A DNA stretch of 64,000 nucleotides. It comes from CAWDMN01 sp963803155. Its GTDB lineage: Bacteria; Acidobacteriota; Terriglobia; Versatilivoradales; Versatilivoraceae. How positions within the stretch are numbered: position 1 is the stretch's first letter; each line of letters opens with the position of its first letter. Positions 47,475 through 55,999 of this stretch are shown here, piece after piece. A program made the position numbers and the translations under genes. The stretch is from the NCBI GenBank assembly GCA_963803155.1, contig CAWDMN010000052.1, forward strand, positions 83,289-147,288, written 5' to 3'. The notes under the pieces were generated by a model. The model saw nothing but the letters and a program-made list of their open reading frames with translations. It made no database searches and had not been told where the DNA came from.

Positions 47475-48401
47475 ATGTGGCAACAGCGGCTGCGGTGGAA
47501 ATTGAACCGGTATCAAAATCAGCTTAAAGAACAACTGGATCATTTTTCAAATTTATGGCGGGGAGCGCAGGGCAAATCCCGGATGTGCCCCTCGTGCCGC
47601 GCCTTGGTCGGCACGAATGAAACCCGCTGCCCTTTTTGTGGATCAGGTCTGCGGCGACGCCCTTCGGGAGTGGGGAAGTTTCTCCAAAATTTTTGGCCGG
47701 ATTATGCTCCCATTTCGTATGCGTTACTGATATTAAATTCAATTTTTTTCTTTCTCATGTTACTGGTGGACTGGAATCCTGCTCAATTCGATATTCGGCA
47801 ACTGCTCTTTGGAGGAAGTTCGAGACTACTGGCCGCCTGGGGGGCGGACGCCGGCTGGTTGGTGGCTCACGGTCAGTGGTGGCGTCTGTTTTCGGCCATA
47901 TTCATTCATATTGGATTGATTCATCTTTTTTTTAATTCATATGCCTTGATGTTCATCGGACCCATGCTGGAGGACGTTCTCGGCCGGGAAAGATTCCTGG
48001 CTCTGTATCTGCTTACCGGGGCCGGCGGTTTTTGGGTGAGCAATCTCGTCCATCCTCCCTGGAATGTGACGGCCGGCGCATCGGGCGCCCTTTTTGGATT
48101 GATCGGAGTGGCCATCGTCGTATCCCAACGATATTCCACCTGGGGCAGCCTGTTTCATCAGCAACTGAAACACTGGGCCATTTATGGTTTTGTCTATGGT
48201 CTTCTAATTGGAGCCAACAACGCGGCGCATATTGGCGGCTTTTTGAGTGGAGTAGCCCTCGCCTTTGCCATCGGAAATCCTTCCACCTTTTCCGAAAACC
48301 CCTCCATCCTCTGGCGAACGCTTTATTGGATTCTCCTGACTATCACTATTCTTTCGCTGTTTCTTTCCTTCTACTCCCGCCTGATAGCTCTGAAGAGCTG
48401 A
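47475..48401 (+). CDS. Rhomboid intramembrane protease with N-terminal zinc ribbon
   Basis: 308 residues. A cytosolic N-terminus carries CPSC...CPFC (about residues 38-56), a zinc-ribbon-like pair. Six or seven membrane segments follow, with the catalytic Ser in TAGASGALFGLIG and His in NNAAHIGGFLSG, plus the first-helix HIGLIHLFFNSYAL. Active-site residues are intact. Transcribed divergently from ribH. Substrate unknown. Confidence 0.93.
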   Translation: MWQQRLRWKLNRYQNQLKEQLDHFSNLWRGAQGKSRMCPSCRALVGTNETRCPFCGSGLRRRPSGVGKFLQNFWPDYAPISYALLILNSIFFFLMLLVDWNPAQFDIRQLLFGGSSRLLAAWGADAGWLVAHGQWWRLFSAIFIHIGLIHLFFNSYALMFIGPMLEDVLGRERFLALYLLTGAGGFWVSNLVHPPWNVTAGASGALFGLIGVAIVVSQRYSTWGSLFHQQLKHWAIYGFVYGLLIGANNAAHIGGFLSGVALAFAIGNPSTFSENPSILWRTLYWILLTITILSLFLSFYSRLIALKS

Positions 48402-48638
48402 GAAAATTCCCTGGACATTGAAAAGGGGGATTGACGATTCAGCTAATCGGCATTCGCATTGAATCAAGGCGGGGAGGATGCCGGATTGTTTACTGCGATC
48501 TTTCCCTGTCATAAATTCGCTCGATCTTCGTCAAGTTTCGCTGACAGGAGAAGGTATTCTATTTGGACGATTTAGCGCCGAAATTATCGGGGGGAAAAAG
48601 AGCCACTCTGGAACCCTCCCCCAATTGCTTCGACGATC

Positions 48639-49808
48639 TTACAAGAGAGAGGTCATCATGTCCGCGTAGATTTCTGCCGCTTGAGCGACTTGCTCCAATT
48701 CCACGAATTCCCGCGCTGTATGCGCCTGATCGATATTTCCCGGGCCCAGCACAATGGCCGGAATTCCGATCCGGGAGAGTTTGCTGGCATTGGTCGCATA
48801 AGGAACTCCGGAGATGGAGGACGTTCCGACCCATCGATAACAGGCGGCTGCGGCGCTCGCGATCAGCGGGTGCTGAGCAGAGGTCTCCAAGGGTGGGTCC
48901 TCCAGCGATAGAGGATCCTGGATTGCCCTGAAATCAGGGTCACCTTCTTCAAGCTGGCGAATCGTTGCGGCAAACTCCCCAAGGACCTCCTCAGCGTTTT
49001 CACCCGGCAGAGTCCTGCGATCAATGGCAATCTCACAATCAGCGGGAACCAAATTGACTTGCACGCCGCCGGAAATGGTTCCCACATTAAAGGTGGCGGG
49101 ACCCAGCACGGGATGAGCGCGGGCGGCATAACACGGCGGGAGGTTTTCTTCCAAGGTTTGAATCAGCCGGGCCGCTTTTACTATGGCATTGATACCCAGA
49201 TGTGGTTTAGCGCTATGAGCCGAGCGCCCCCTCACTCGGATCTTCCATCGCAGGATTCCTTTGTGGCAATTGACGATTCCCAATTCGGTGGGTTCGGCTA
49301 CTACGGCTCCCACCGCGGGAATGATATGCCGCGTCAGATGCCGGATCCCCTGAAAAGAATGTTCTTCATCAATGCTAGCCAGCACGCAAATAGACACGGG
49401 GGGTATCTCTCCACTTTGGGCAACTTGCCGGAGAGCCATCATCATTGCCGCCAATCCCGCCTTAACATCGCAAGACCCTCGCCCATACATTCGGTTGTTA
49501 TGGATTTCAGGAATAAAAGGGGGAATGTCCATCCCTTGCGCGGAGACGGTATCCAAATGGGCGTCAAAGAGCAGATAATGCGCCGGGTCTTTGCCTTTGA
49601 CTTTCCCTAGGACATTGAATCGGTCCGGCAGGACCTCTTGCCTTTCGACGGACACTCGATGGTGTTTGAAGAAATCCGCCACATATTGGCCAATCTTGGC
49701 CTCGCCCGAAGATCCAGGGGCAAAGGCGGGATTCACACTGTTAATCGATATCAAATCGGAGAGAAGATTAAACAATTCGGAGCGGTCTATTCTGCTTTCT
49801 TTTTTCAC
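48639..49808 (-). CDS. M20-family metallopeptidase (ArgE/DapE type)
   Basis: 389 residues from GTG 49808 (GAGG six bases ahead); the open frame extends to 49895, but the extra residues do not fit. Metal ligands are visible: LLFDAHLDTV (first His/Asp), GRGSCDVKAGLAAMM (bridging Asp), SIDEEHSFQG (Glu pair), VVAEPTELG and the late His region with AREFVELEQ. A two-zinc deacylase or aminoacylase. It could be acetylornithine deacetylase, succinyl-DAP desuccinylase or a generic peptidase; no arg or dap neighbours decide it. Confidence 0.88.
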   Translation of the reverse strand: MKKESRIDRSELFNLLSDLISINSVNPAFAPGSSGEAKIGQYVADFFKHHRVSVERQEVLPDRFNVLGKVKGKDPAHYLLFDAHLDTVSAQGMDIPPFIPEIHNNRMYGRGSCDVKAGLAAMMMALRQVAQSGEIPPVSICVLASIDEEHSFQGIRHLTRHIIPAVGAVVAEPTELGIVNCHKGILRWKIRVRGRSAHSAKPHLGINAIVKAARLIQTLEENLPPCYAARAHPVLGPATFNVGTISGGVQVNLVPADCEIAIDRRTLPGENAEEVLGEFAATIRQLEEGDPDFRAIQDPLSLEDPPLETSAQHPLIASAAAACYRWVGTSSISGVPYATNASKLSRIGIPAIVLGPGNIDQAHTAREFVELEQVAQAAEIYADMMTSLL

Positions 49809-50145
49809 GATGAGCCTCAACAATCGGAAAGGGTAAAATAATCGCTTGCATAGGGGGAAAAAAGTGGAAGAATTATTTCCCACAGGACAGCGCATTTATT
49901 ATGTCACACGAGTTCGAGACTGGGACCGCGATCAACTGGGGCAAATTCACACCCGACCGAAAAAAGTGCGCAGATCTCTATCTGTCATGAAATTTCGCAA
50001 CTTCCCAGAACAACATTTTTTTCGGAATCGGTTTCGGCGATTCGTATCGCAATCGAATTTTCGAAGCCGATGGAAGCCCTTTTGATCCCCCACATAGTCA
50101 ATACCGAGCCCGATTCGCCCAAGATGGAAAAAACCACTTGAGCAG
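49809..50145. other. Intergenic stretch, no supported gene
   Basis: About 337 bases between the M20 peptidase start and the end of the asparaginase gene. A 79-codon plus-strand frame (49846-50085) is possible, but it has only a TTG start, no ribosome site and no recognisable domain. Confidence 0.35.
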
Positions 50146-50631
50146 TCACGGAGTTTCTTCAAATTGCATCTTCTCCCGGTTTTTCCTGACATGGTCAGGC
50201 CGGAACACTTTGCCATTCATGGTGAGATAGACACCCTCTGGAAGTGTCTGCACGGCAGCCACTGCGCAGCCAATGTTGAACACTGCGTCAGTGTTGCGAA
50301 AACGGGCGGGGGACAAGGACCCCGTCAGCACGATGGTTTTCCCCGGCACTCTCTGAAGCAAATGAGCTGTTTCGATCATGGTGTCGGTTCCGTGGGTTAC
50401 GATTATATGCCGATGCGGAGAAGCCAGGACTTTTTCGAGAATCAACTGGCGATCACTTTCGGTCATGTCCAGGCTATCTTTTTGCAGAATTGATTCCACG
50501 CCATAATGAAAGGCGACATTGGCTTCTTCCAATACTTCATTGATCTGTGGTTCTCCCACCTGAAACTCACTCAGCTTGTCGAAATAAACTTTGTCGATGG
50601 TTCCGCCGGTCGTGTAAATTTGAATTGTCAT
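50146..50631 (-). CDS. Short asparaginase-domain protein
   Basis: 161 residues from the ATG at 50631. YTTGGTIDK holds the first catalytic Thr of asparaginase I/II folds, and VTHGTDTMIETA the second Thr with Asp. Only the N-terminal asparaginase domain is present. The end (MNGKVFRPDHVRKNRE) resembles the end of stand-alone short forms known in other bacteria, so this is probably complete, not truncated. Role uncertain. It lies 65 bases downstream of the 48-codon ORF on the same strand, so both may share the promoter at 50912-50940. Confidence 0.8.
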   Translation of the reverse strand: MTIQIYTTGGTIDKVYFDKLSEFQVGEPQINEVLEEANVAFHYGVESILQKDSLDMTESDRQLILEKVLASPHRHIIVTHGTDTMIETAHLLQRVPGKTIVLTGSLSPARFRNTDAVFNIGCAVAAVQTLPEGVYLTMNGKVFRPDHVRKNREKMQFEETP

Positions 50632-50696
50632 AACTGTACCACTCAACAATCTCCATTTTCTCATTTTCTGCCATTAAATCTACGATACCTACAGAA

Positions 50697-50843
50697 TCAA
50701 AGTTGCAGCGAATATTTTAATTCCCGAACAAAACTGTGAGGTCTTTTTCTGTGAACCTTGACGATGCAATTATCATCATAGACCATGGTTTTTTCCAGCT
50801 TAACGATCATTGTATCCCATGGGGTCTCATAGGAAAAAACCAA
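50697..50843 (-). CDS. 48-residue ORF with a full Shine-Dalgarno and strong promoter, family unknown
   Basis: TTG at 50843, TGA at 50697-50699. The leader AGGAGGTGAT is a ten-base match to the anti-Shine-Dalgarno, with GGAGG seven bases ahead of the TTG. The product starts MVFSYETPWDTMIVKLEK, has a beta-rich middle (TMVYDDNCIVKV) and a basic end (HRKRPHSFVRELKYSLQL). A consensus-like promoter (50912-50940) lies just upstream, with an inverted repeat near its start point. It is not an obvious attenuator peptide (no run of Asn or Asp). I do not recognise the family. It is likely co-transcribed with the short asparaginase. Confidence 0.6.
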   Translation of the reverse strand: MVFSYETPWDTMIVKLEKTMVYDDNCIVKVHRKRPHSFVRELKYSLQL

Positions 50844-50885
50844 GCATCACCTCCTCCTTATATTAATATGCTCGAAAATCTTTAT

Positions 50886-50906
50886 CTTCGCATCGGATTT
50901 GCGAAG
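50886..50906 (-). promoter_or_regulatory. 7-bp perfect inverted repeat in the leader of the 48-residue ORF
   Basis: CTTCGCA (50886-50892) and TGCGAAG (50900-50906) flank a 7-base spacer. It begins just downstream of the predicted -10 box. It may be an operator or a 5' hairpin of the transcript. Confidence 0.4.
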
Positions 50907-50911
50907 TAGAA

Positions 50912-50940
50912 TCTATATTTAGGAATGGCGGGTCCGTCAA
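50912..50940 (-). promoter_or_regulatory. Sigma70-like promoter
   Basis: On the minus strand, TTGACG (50940-50935), 17-base spacer, TATAGA (50917-50912). The expected start falls near 50905, giving a leader of about 60 bases before the TTG at 50843. Confidence 0.6.
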
Positions 50941-51184
50941 ATTTTCTTGGCAGGGGAATCATTTATGACGGCGCGGTCATCGGTGCAAGATGATGAAAAT
51001 GGTACATTGCCTCCGCCCCGCAGTTCCGGGGCATCTGAAGGCGGAATAGGCTATCCTGAAATGGTGAAGCACGAGAGCGCCGTGCTCTCATCCCGCTGGC
51101 GATACAGAAAGCCGCGAATCGTTAGTACGGCTCCGCGCTACACGCCGTCGCAGGTCATCATACGGCGCGGATTTTTGGGGATCT
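50941..51184. other. Intergenic sequence with degenerate hairpins
   Basis: No gene supported. It contains CAAGATGATGAAAATGG (50986-51002), the end of repeat B's tail module, and a GAGAGC/GCTCTC hairpin. Confidence 0.35.
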
Positions 51185-51314
51185 GCTCATGCCAGCGTGG
51201 CTGACACAATAAGACAATGAAAGTGGGATGATGGAGGCGGCCTGCCCTCAGGCCGTCTAAACATGCTTGGCAAACCCAGGCGGGGTACCCCGCCTCCATC
51301 CACGCTATTTTCTA
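51185..51314 (+). repeat. Composite hairpin repeat B, copy 1
   Basis: Tail module CATGCCAGCGTGGCTG (51189 on), then GATGGAGGCGG, the hairpin GGCCTG-CCCT-CAGGCC (51239-51254), a linker, the 18-bp perfect palindrome AGGCGGGGTACCCCGCCT (51278-51295), then CCATCCACGC and ATTTTCT. The outer GATGGAGGCGG can also pair with CCGCCTCCATC, so two folds compete. Nearly the same order occurs at 59917-60036. It ends just before the start of the isoaspartyl peptidase gene. Confidence 0.8.
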
Positions 51315-51328
51315 GGGAGACTGCCTTA

Positions 51329-52375
51329 ATGAGACCAACGATATTTTTCGGAGTAGTGCGATTGAGTCTGGCTGGATTCCTTTTGTGCAATCTTCTTTAT
51401 GCGGAAGAAAAACCTAAGGCCTTCCAAGCCGTCCTGGTGATTCATGGAGGCGCCGGAGCCATTTCTCGCGACCAAATGACTCCGGAAAAGGAAAAACAAT
51501 ACCAGGAAAAATTGCAGGAAGCTTTAATTGCCGGATTCCGTTTATTGGAAAAGGGGGGAAGCTCGCTGGATGCCGTGGAATCATCTATCCGCATTCTGGA
51601 AGATTCTCCGCTCTTCAATGCGGGGAAAGGAGCCGTCTTTACGGCGGAAGGGACCAACGAACTGGATGCATCCATCATGGATGGAAGTACTCTAAAAGCT
51701 GGAGCTGTAGCGGGATTGCGGCACATCAAGAACCCCATCTCCCTGGCCCGCCAGGTCATGGAAAAGTCGGCCCACGTGATGATGGTGGGAGGTGGAGCCG
51801 AAGAGTTTGCCCGTCAACTGGGGATCGAAATGGTCTCTCCCGACTATTTCTATACGGAACCCCGCTGGCTTGAGCTTCAAAGAATGAAGCAGCTGGAGAG
51901 ACAACAGAGCCGTGGGATTCGAGGCCAAATACCAAAGATTCCCCCGGAAGAGATCCCTGAAAAATTTGGCACCGTTGGAGCGGTAGCGCTGGATCGGGCG
52001 GGCAATCTGGCGGCTGGAACCTCCACGGGCGGGATGACCAACAAGAAATTTGGCCGGGTTGGAGATTCCCCCATCATCGGTGCGGGAACTTATGCCAATA
52101 ACAATTCTTGTGCTGTCTCGGCGACGGGGCATGGAGAGTATTTCATCCGCGCGGTGGCCGGACACGATATTGCCGCCTTGATGGAATATCGCGGTCTTTC
52201 TCTCGAAGCGGCAGCGAAAATGGTCATTCTGGATAAAGTGGGGAAATTGGGAGGCGCCGGCGGAGTGATTGCCTTAGATAGAGCAGGAAACATTGCCACT
52301 CCCTTCAACACCTCGGGTATGTATCGGGGCTGGATCAGCGCAGGCGCCAAACCAATCGTGGCAATTTATAAATAG
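51329..52375 (+). CDS. Isoaspartyl peptidase/L-asparaginase (Ntn hydrolase), secreted
   Basis: 348 residues from ATG 51329, with GGGAGA about 9 nt ahead. A signal peptide (FFGVVRLSLAGFLLCNLLYAEE) precedes VIHGGAGAISRD. The autocleavage site is the Gly-Thr of KFGTVGAVALD; Thr at about 215 becomes the N-terminal nucleophile of the beta chain. GTSTGGMTNKKFGRVGDSPIIGAGTYA (about 231-257) is diagnostic. It cleaves isoaspartyl dipeptides and Asn. The ribosome site sits just beyond repeat B. Confidence 0.93.
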   Translation: MRPTIFFGVVRLSLAGFLLCNLLYAEEKPKAFQAVLVIHGGAGAISRDQMTPEKEKQYQEKLQEALIAGFRLLEKGGSSLDAVESSIRILEDSPLFNAGKGAVFTAEGTNELDASIMDGSTLKAGAVAGLRHIKNPISLARQVMEKSAHVMMVGGGAEEFARQLGIEMVSPDYFYTEPRWLELQRMKQLERQQSRGIRGQIPKIPPEEIPEKFGTVGAVALDRAGNLAAGTSTGGMTNKKFGRVGDSPIIGAGTYANNNSCAVSATGHGEYFIRAVAGHDIAALMEYRGLSLEAAAKMVILDKVGKLGGAGGVIALDRAGNIATPFNTSGMYRGWISAGAKPIVAIYK

Positions 52376-52434
52376 CCAAGGCCCCAAGAAAATCCACCTT
52401 GTCGAATTGCGGACCTTCTCAGGAAAAAACGTGA

Positions 52435-52530
52435 ATGGAGGCGAGGTGCCCACACCTCGATGCGGATAGCAAAGCATGCTCTAACGGCCTGAGGACAGAC
52501 TGCCCCCCTCAACCCATTCTCTTCATTCGT
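52435..52530 (+). repeat. Diverged copy of repeat B
   Basis: AATGGAGGCGAGGTG-CCCA-CACCTCG keeps the ATGGAGGCG start and a 7-bp hairpin with a CCCA loop in the place of the CCCT hairpin. CGGCCTGAGGACAGACTGCC follows. The later AATCCACGCTGGC (about 52579) matches the B end. Confidence 0.45.
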
Positions 52531-52542
52531 ATTGCGACGATG

Positions 52543-52575
52543 AGACCTCACAGGTCTCCGAGACCTGTGAGGTCT
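52543..52575. terminator. Perfect 15-bp hairpin between convergent genes
   Basis: AGACCTCACAGGTCT (52543-52557), loop CCG, AGACCTGTGAGGTCT (52561-52575), followed by TTTC. It lies between the end of the isoaspartyl peptidase (plus) and the end of the aldolase-like gene (minus), so it can serve as a bidirectional terminator, although its sequence also looks like a mobile intergenic palindrome. Confidence 0.6.
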
Positions 52576-52603
52576 TTCAATCCACGCTGGCCTGCGATGT
52601 CCC

Positions 52604-53866
52604 TCAGATCTGATCTTTCCGCCAGCGGCGGCCGTAAACACGGTCTCGCTCTTCTTCATTAAATTTGACCCTCTGCTCAGCCGTGAATTCCGAAAAATCA
52701 AATTCGCCATCGGGCTTGCGTGGATAATCCGACGCTTCTCTTTCTTTAGCGGAGAGTTGAGAAGGTCTAGGCTTCGATGCAAATTGGCGAGCTGGCTTTG
52801 GAGTTGTGATTGCAGCCGTGGGCCGCGTCCCCGCGGAGGATGTGTAACTCATCACTGGGTTGGTGAGCTGTAGATCGTCCGGCAGCGAGCGGTATGGAGT
52901 GATGCCGAGTTTTTGGAGGACCCCATGATATGCGGCAACCGCCTCTTCTGGGGAAATTTGATCATCGGCAATCAGACGAAGGAATTCAATAAACGCTAGT
53001 TGATGCTCCGCATTGTTGATTTTGCGTCCGTAAAGCCCCACGCGAGCTCCGTATTTCTTGGCTTCCGCCAGCAGCTTAAAGGCATCGTAAGTTGTGCCCG
53101 AAGCGCCACCCAGAATCCCCGGGATCAAGTGGGGATCATAGGCCGCCAGTTGTTCCATGAATTTTGGCCCATGGTAGACAATTTTTAAAAAAATAGGCCG
53201 CCCCGCTTTGGGCACACCCGCTAAAGTGCGCACAATTTGATCATTGATGAAATGTCCCAGCAATTCGGGGGGAATCGCGGAGGGGATATTCGGATCAAAG
53301 ACCTCCAGAAAATGACGAAATCCCTTCTGTTCCGCTTCCAGCCGGAACTGTTTGTAGGCTTCCAAACTCTGGTGGTCCCGTTCAAGATCGTTATTGTATG
53401 TAATGGAATATAGTCCCAAGTTTGAGCCCAAGTGGCGCTCTTCCGGCAGACATTCAACTTTTCCGCATTGCATTTGATCGATGCTGGCTGTTCGGAACGG
53501 CCGGGAGGGAGACTGAGCATACCGGGCTCCCCGGGCGGCATGAATGTCGGTGGTATCGTTGGCGCGAGTAGCTGGCGTGACGCTGGTTCCGTCGAAGATC
53601 CGTTCTTCAATAGTGAGGACTTCGCTGGTGCTGGCCGACATGAGGATGATGTCCACCAACCCCTGACGCACCACTTGACGGATCAACTCTCGATAATCAG
53701 TCAGAGAACGGAATTTGCCTTCCTGGCCGTAATACTCCGGGGATTGTCCCGGCGCCGCCAAGCCGAAAGCCATATCGGCATCTTTTGCGTCGGCCAAGAT
53801 AAAATCTTTTGCCGTGCCTGGATTCGCATGTAAATTTTCCAATTTACGGTCAAGATTTTTTTCCAT
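52604..53866 (-). CDS. Class I aldolase-like TIM-barrel protein, unnamed family
   Basis: 420 residues from ATG 53866 (GGAGTGAG ahead). The start (ILADAKDADMAFGLAAPG) resembles an early strand of LacD/DeoC-type aldolases. A candidate Schiff-base Lys lies in RPIFLKIVYHGP. The C-terminal barrel end PGILGGASGTTYDAF...GARVGLYGRKI parallels the LPRGGSRIS...GAAGIVYGRNI end of its neighbour, the phosphate-binding part. About 90 disordered residues end in a charged tail. I infer an aldolase-related enzyme; the specific reaction is unknown. Same strand as a true aldolase and a kinase. Confidence 0.6.
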   Translation of the reverse strand: MEKNLDRKLENLHANPGTAKDFILADAKDADMAFGLAAPGQSPEYYGQEGKFRSLTDYRELIRQVVRQGLVDIILMSASTSEVLTIEERIFDGTSVTPATRANDTTDIHAARGARYAQSPSRPFRTASIDQMQCGKVECLPEERHLGSNLGLYSITYNNDLERDHQSLEAYKQFRLEAEQKGFRHFLEVFDPNIPSAIPPELLGHFINDQIVRTLAGVPKAGRPIFLKIVYHGPKFMEQLAAYDPHLIPGILGGASGTTYDAFKLLAEAKKYGARVGLYGRKINNAEHQLAFIEFLRLIADDQISPEEAVAAYHGVLQKLGITPYRSLPDDLQLTNPVMSYTSSAGTRPTAAITTPKPARQFASKPRPSQLSAKEREASDYPRKPDGEFDFSEFTAEQRVKFNEEERDRVYGRRWRKDQI

Positions 53867-54033
53867 AATGCTCACTCCAGTGGGCTAATCTGAGCCTTTT
53901 AATTTAACCATTGATGGGGCGTAAAAAAAGCAATCGTTACTCCAGAGAACACCAGGATCAAGAAGTTCATCCTTCCAGAAATTGCCGCCAGCGGCTTTTT
54001 CCCGAATAGCTCAAAATCCCAAGATAAACCTGA

Positions 54034-54867
54034 CTAAGAACGCAAGATTGCCAAAGCTGTTTCCACAGTAGCTCCCGCATGAACAATGGACTTGCAGGCA
54101 GCAGCCATCTGTTTTGGCCTTGGGTGTTGATAAATGTTGCGACCATAAACAATACCCGCTGCGCCCTGCCGAATCAATTCAAAGGTGCGCCGCAAAACTT
54201 CCTCTTCGGAGATACGCGAACCGCCCCGTGGAAGCACCGGCTTGCCGGAAGCAGCTTCAATGACCTTGTAGTATTCGTCAAGAGCTTCGAATGACTCTGC
54301 TTTGATTACATCGGCCCCCAACTCCACGGCTTGCCGCACCAAGGCAGCATTGCGCCGAATATCGGAATCCGGTTGATACACTCCACGCTGGCTATCTCTG
54401 AGCATCACCAAGGGTTCAACCATTAAGGGCACCCCGTACCGTTCACATTGGGGTTTTAGGGCGCAGACGTTTTTCAAACATTGGTGATAAAGCTCCGGCT
54501 GATCGGGAGCCCAGAGCAAATTGACCACCATCGAAGCGGCATCCAAAGCGAGGGCCTGCTCAATGGGATCCTGGATGAGTTGACAAAAGACATGCTGGGG
54601 GGTTGGCATTCCATATAGGTTTGTCGGATCAGCTCGCAAAGTCAACGCCGGTTTATCCCGTCCCGGTATGGATTGCAGAAAGCGGGCCTGGCCCACGCTC
54701 AATAAAATGGCGTCAGGACCAGCGCTAGCCAAAAGTGGAATGACCTCATTCATTTTTTCAATGCCGGCCAAAAAACTCCACTCATAATGAACACCATGGT
54801 CCACGGCGATTTCAAAACATTTCCCTCCAGGGGAGAACAACCGGTTCAGACGGGGCTGAATGGACAT
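54034..54867 (-). CDS. Class I aldolase (LsrF/FbaB/DeoC-LacD superfamily)
   Basis: 277 residues. EIAVDHGVHYEWSFLAG at the N-terminus, the likely Schiff-base Lys in GADVIKAESFEAL, and the phosphate-binding GGSRISEEEV with IVYGRNIYQHPRP at the end are features of LsrF-like aldolases. It should cleave or form a phosphorylated sugar by Schiff-base chemistry. It lies between the PfkB kinase and the second barrel protein, so a kinase-then-aldolase pathway is likely. Confidence 0.82.
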   Translation of the reverse strand: MSIQPRLNRLFSPGGKCFEIAVDHGVHYEWSFLAGIEKMNEVIPLLASAGPDAILLSVGQARFLQSIPGRDKPALTLRADPTNLYGMPTPQHVFCQLIQDPIEQALALDAASMVVNLLWAPDQPELYHQCLKNVCALKPQCERYGVPLMVEPLVMLRDSQRGVYQPDSDIRRNAALVRQAVELGADVIKAESFEALDEYYKVIEAASGKPVLPRGGSRISEEEVLRRTFELIRQGAAGIVYGRNIYQHPRPKQMAAACKSIVHAGATVETALAILRS

Positions 54868-54967
54868 TTAAATAATGCTCCTTCGCTTGAGTCTAATTTG
54901 GGACGAGTGAGATTCATTAAGATGCCAAGGGGATCTCGCTTTTCAGGCAAGTTCAGTGTCCGCTGGT

Positions 54968-55999
54968 TCAGGCAATATCCCTGCGATAAGGGAATCGCTC
55001 TTGCATGTTCAAAACCTGCTCCCAGGAACCAATCCCGCCAGTGGTGGTCAAATCACTCAAATTCATCGCTCCAGCGCAAACCGCAAAACGTAACATTTTC
55101 TCATGGCTCCATTCGCGGGACAAGCTGTAAAGCACACCGGCGCAAAAGGAATCGCCGGCTCCGGTTGTCCCCACAATAAATTCGGCGGGAAGATTCAAGG
55201 ATGGCTGAAAATGTTCTTTTCCGGATTTTGTCATCAAATATGCGCCTTCCGGGAAATGGATGACCACAAACTCGCGCACGCCAAAGTCCAGGATCCGAGC
55301 GGCAATCTGATGGAGATTGCCGGTCAGAAGACGACCTCCATCCCGAATCGGGACCCCAGTCAGCTTGGCGGACTCGTAGTCATTCATGAGGCAGTAGTTG
55401 GTGTATTTCAAGGCCGGTGGGACAATTCGAGAGAAACGATCGCTGTTCTCGGAAACCAGATCAATGGAGGTTCTGATATTCCGTTGTTGGATCCGCGCCA
55501 GAAATCTCGCCGCTACGGTCTGGTACTCCGCATCAGGGGAATCCATGGTGTCCAACAAAAGGAGGTAGCCGAGATGAAAAATGTCGACGGGCAAATGGTC
55601 CAGATCTACAAATTCCGGGGAGAATAGCCGGTTAGCTCCGCGATGATGAAAAAAAGTCCTCCGCCCCGTGGACTGGACGTTAAAGACGTCGGTATAAGAG
55701 GTCTTTTCATGGGAGAGCCGGTGCATTTGATTGCGAACGATGTTGGGATATTGAGAAGATTCCTCCCACAGGAAGTCCCCGTATATGTCTTGGCCAATCA
55801 CTCCCAAGGCGTGGAGGGCAAGAGAAGAATCAAACTTGGCCAGGTTCAAAATGACATTGTGAGCACAACCACCGCCTCCCATTGACTCGGCCAGGATGTT
55901 AGCCAGGGAAGATTCCTCAGGATAAACATCCACCACTTTTACCAAGTCCACTATCCAATTCCCGCCGCACGCAATCGCAGAATTTTTGGTTACGCTCAT
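54968..55999 (-). CDS. PfkB-family carbohydrate kinase
   Basis: 343 residues. N-terminal SMGGGGCAHNVILNLAK (substrate-binding Gly-rich loop) and the C-terminal TTGAGDSFCAGVLYSL motif with the catalytic Asp are clear. It phosphorylates a sugar, possibly one later cleaved by the adjacent aldolase. The long insert with HRGANRLFSPEFVD is unlike ribokinase and fructokinase proper, so I give no substrate. First gene of the three-gene minus-strand cluster. Confidence 0.9.
   Translation of the reverse strand: MSVTKNSAIACGGNWIVDLVKVVDVYPEESSLANILAESMGGGGCAHNVILNLAKFDSSLALHALGVIGQDIYGDFLWEESSQYPNIVRNQMHRLSHEKTSYTDVFNVQSTGRRTFFHHRGANRLFSPEFVDLDHLPVDIFHLGYLLLLDTMDSPDAEYQTVAARFLARIQQRNIRTSIDLVSENSDRFSRIVPPALKYTNYCLMNDYESAKLTGVPIRDGGRLLTGNLHQIAARILDFGVREFVVIHFPEGAYLMTKSGKEHFQPSLNLPAEFIVGTTGAGDSFCAGVLYSLSREWSHEKMLRFAVCAGAMNLSDLTTTGGIGSWEQVLNMQERFPYRRDIA

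Noticed and set aside
49846..50085. 79-codon plus-strand frame in the gap before the asparaginase
   Set aside because: Only a TTG start, no Shine-Dalgarno and an Arg/Phe-rich tail that looks like translated noise; kept only as a remark.
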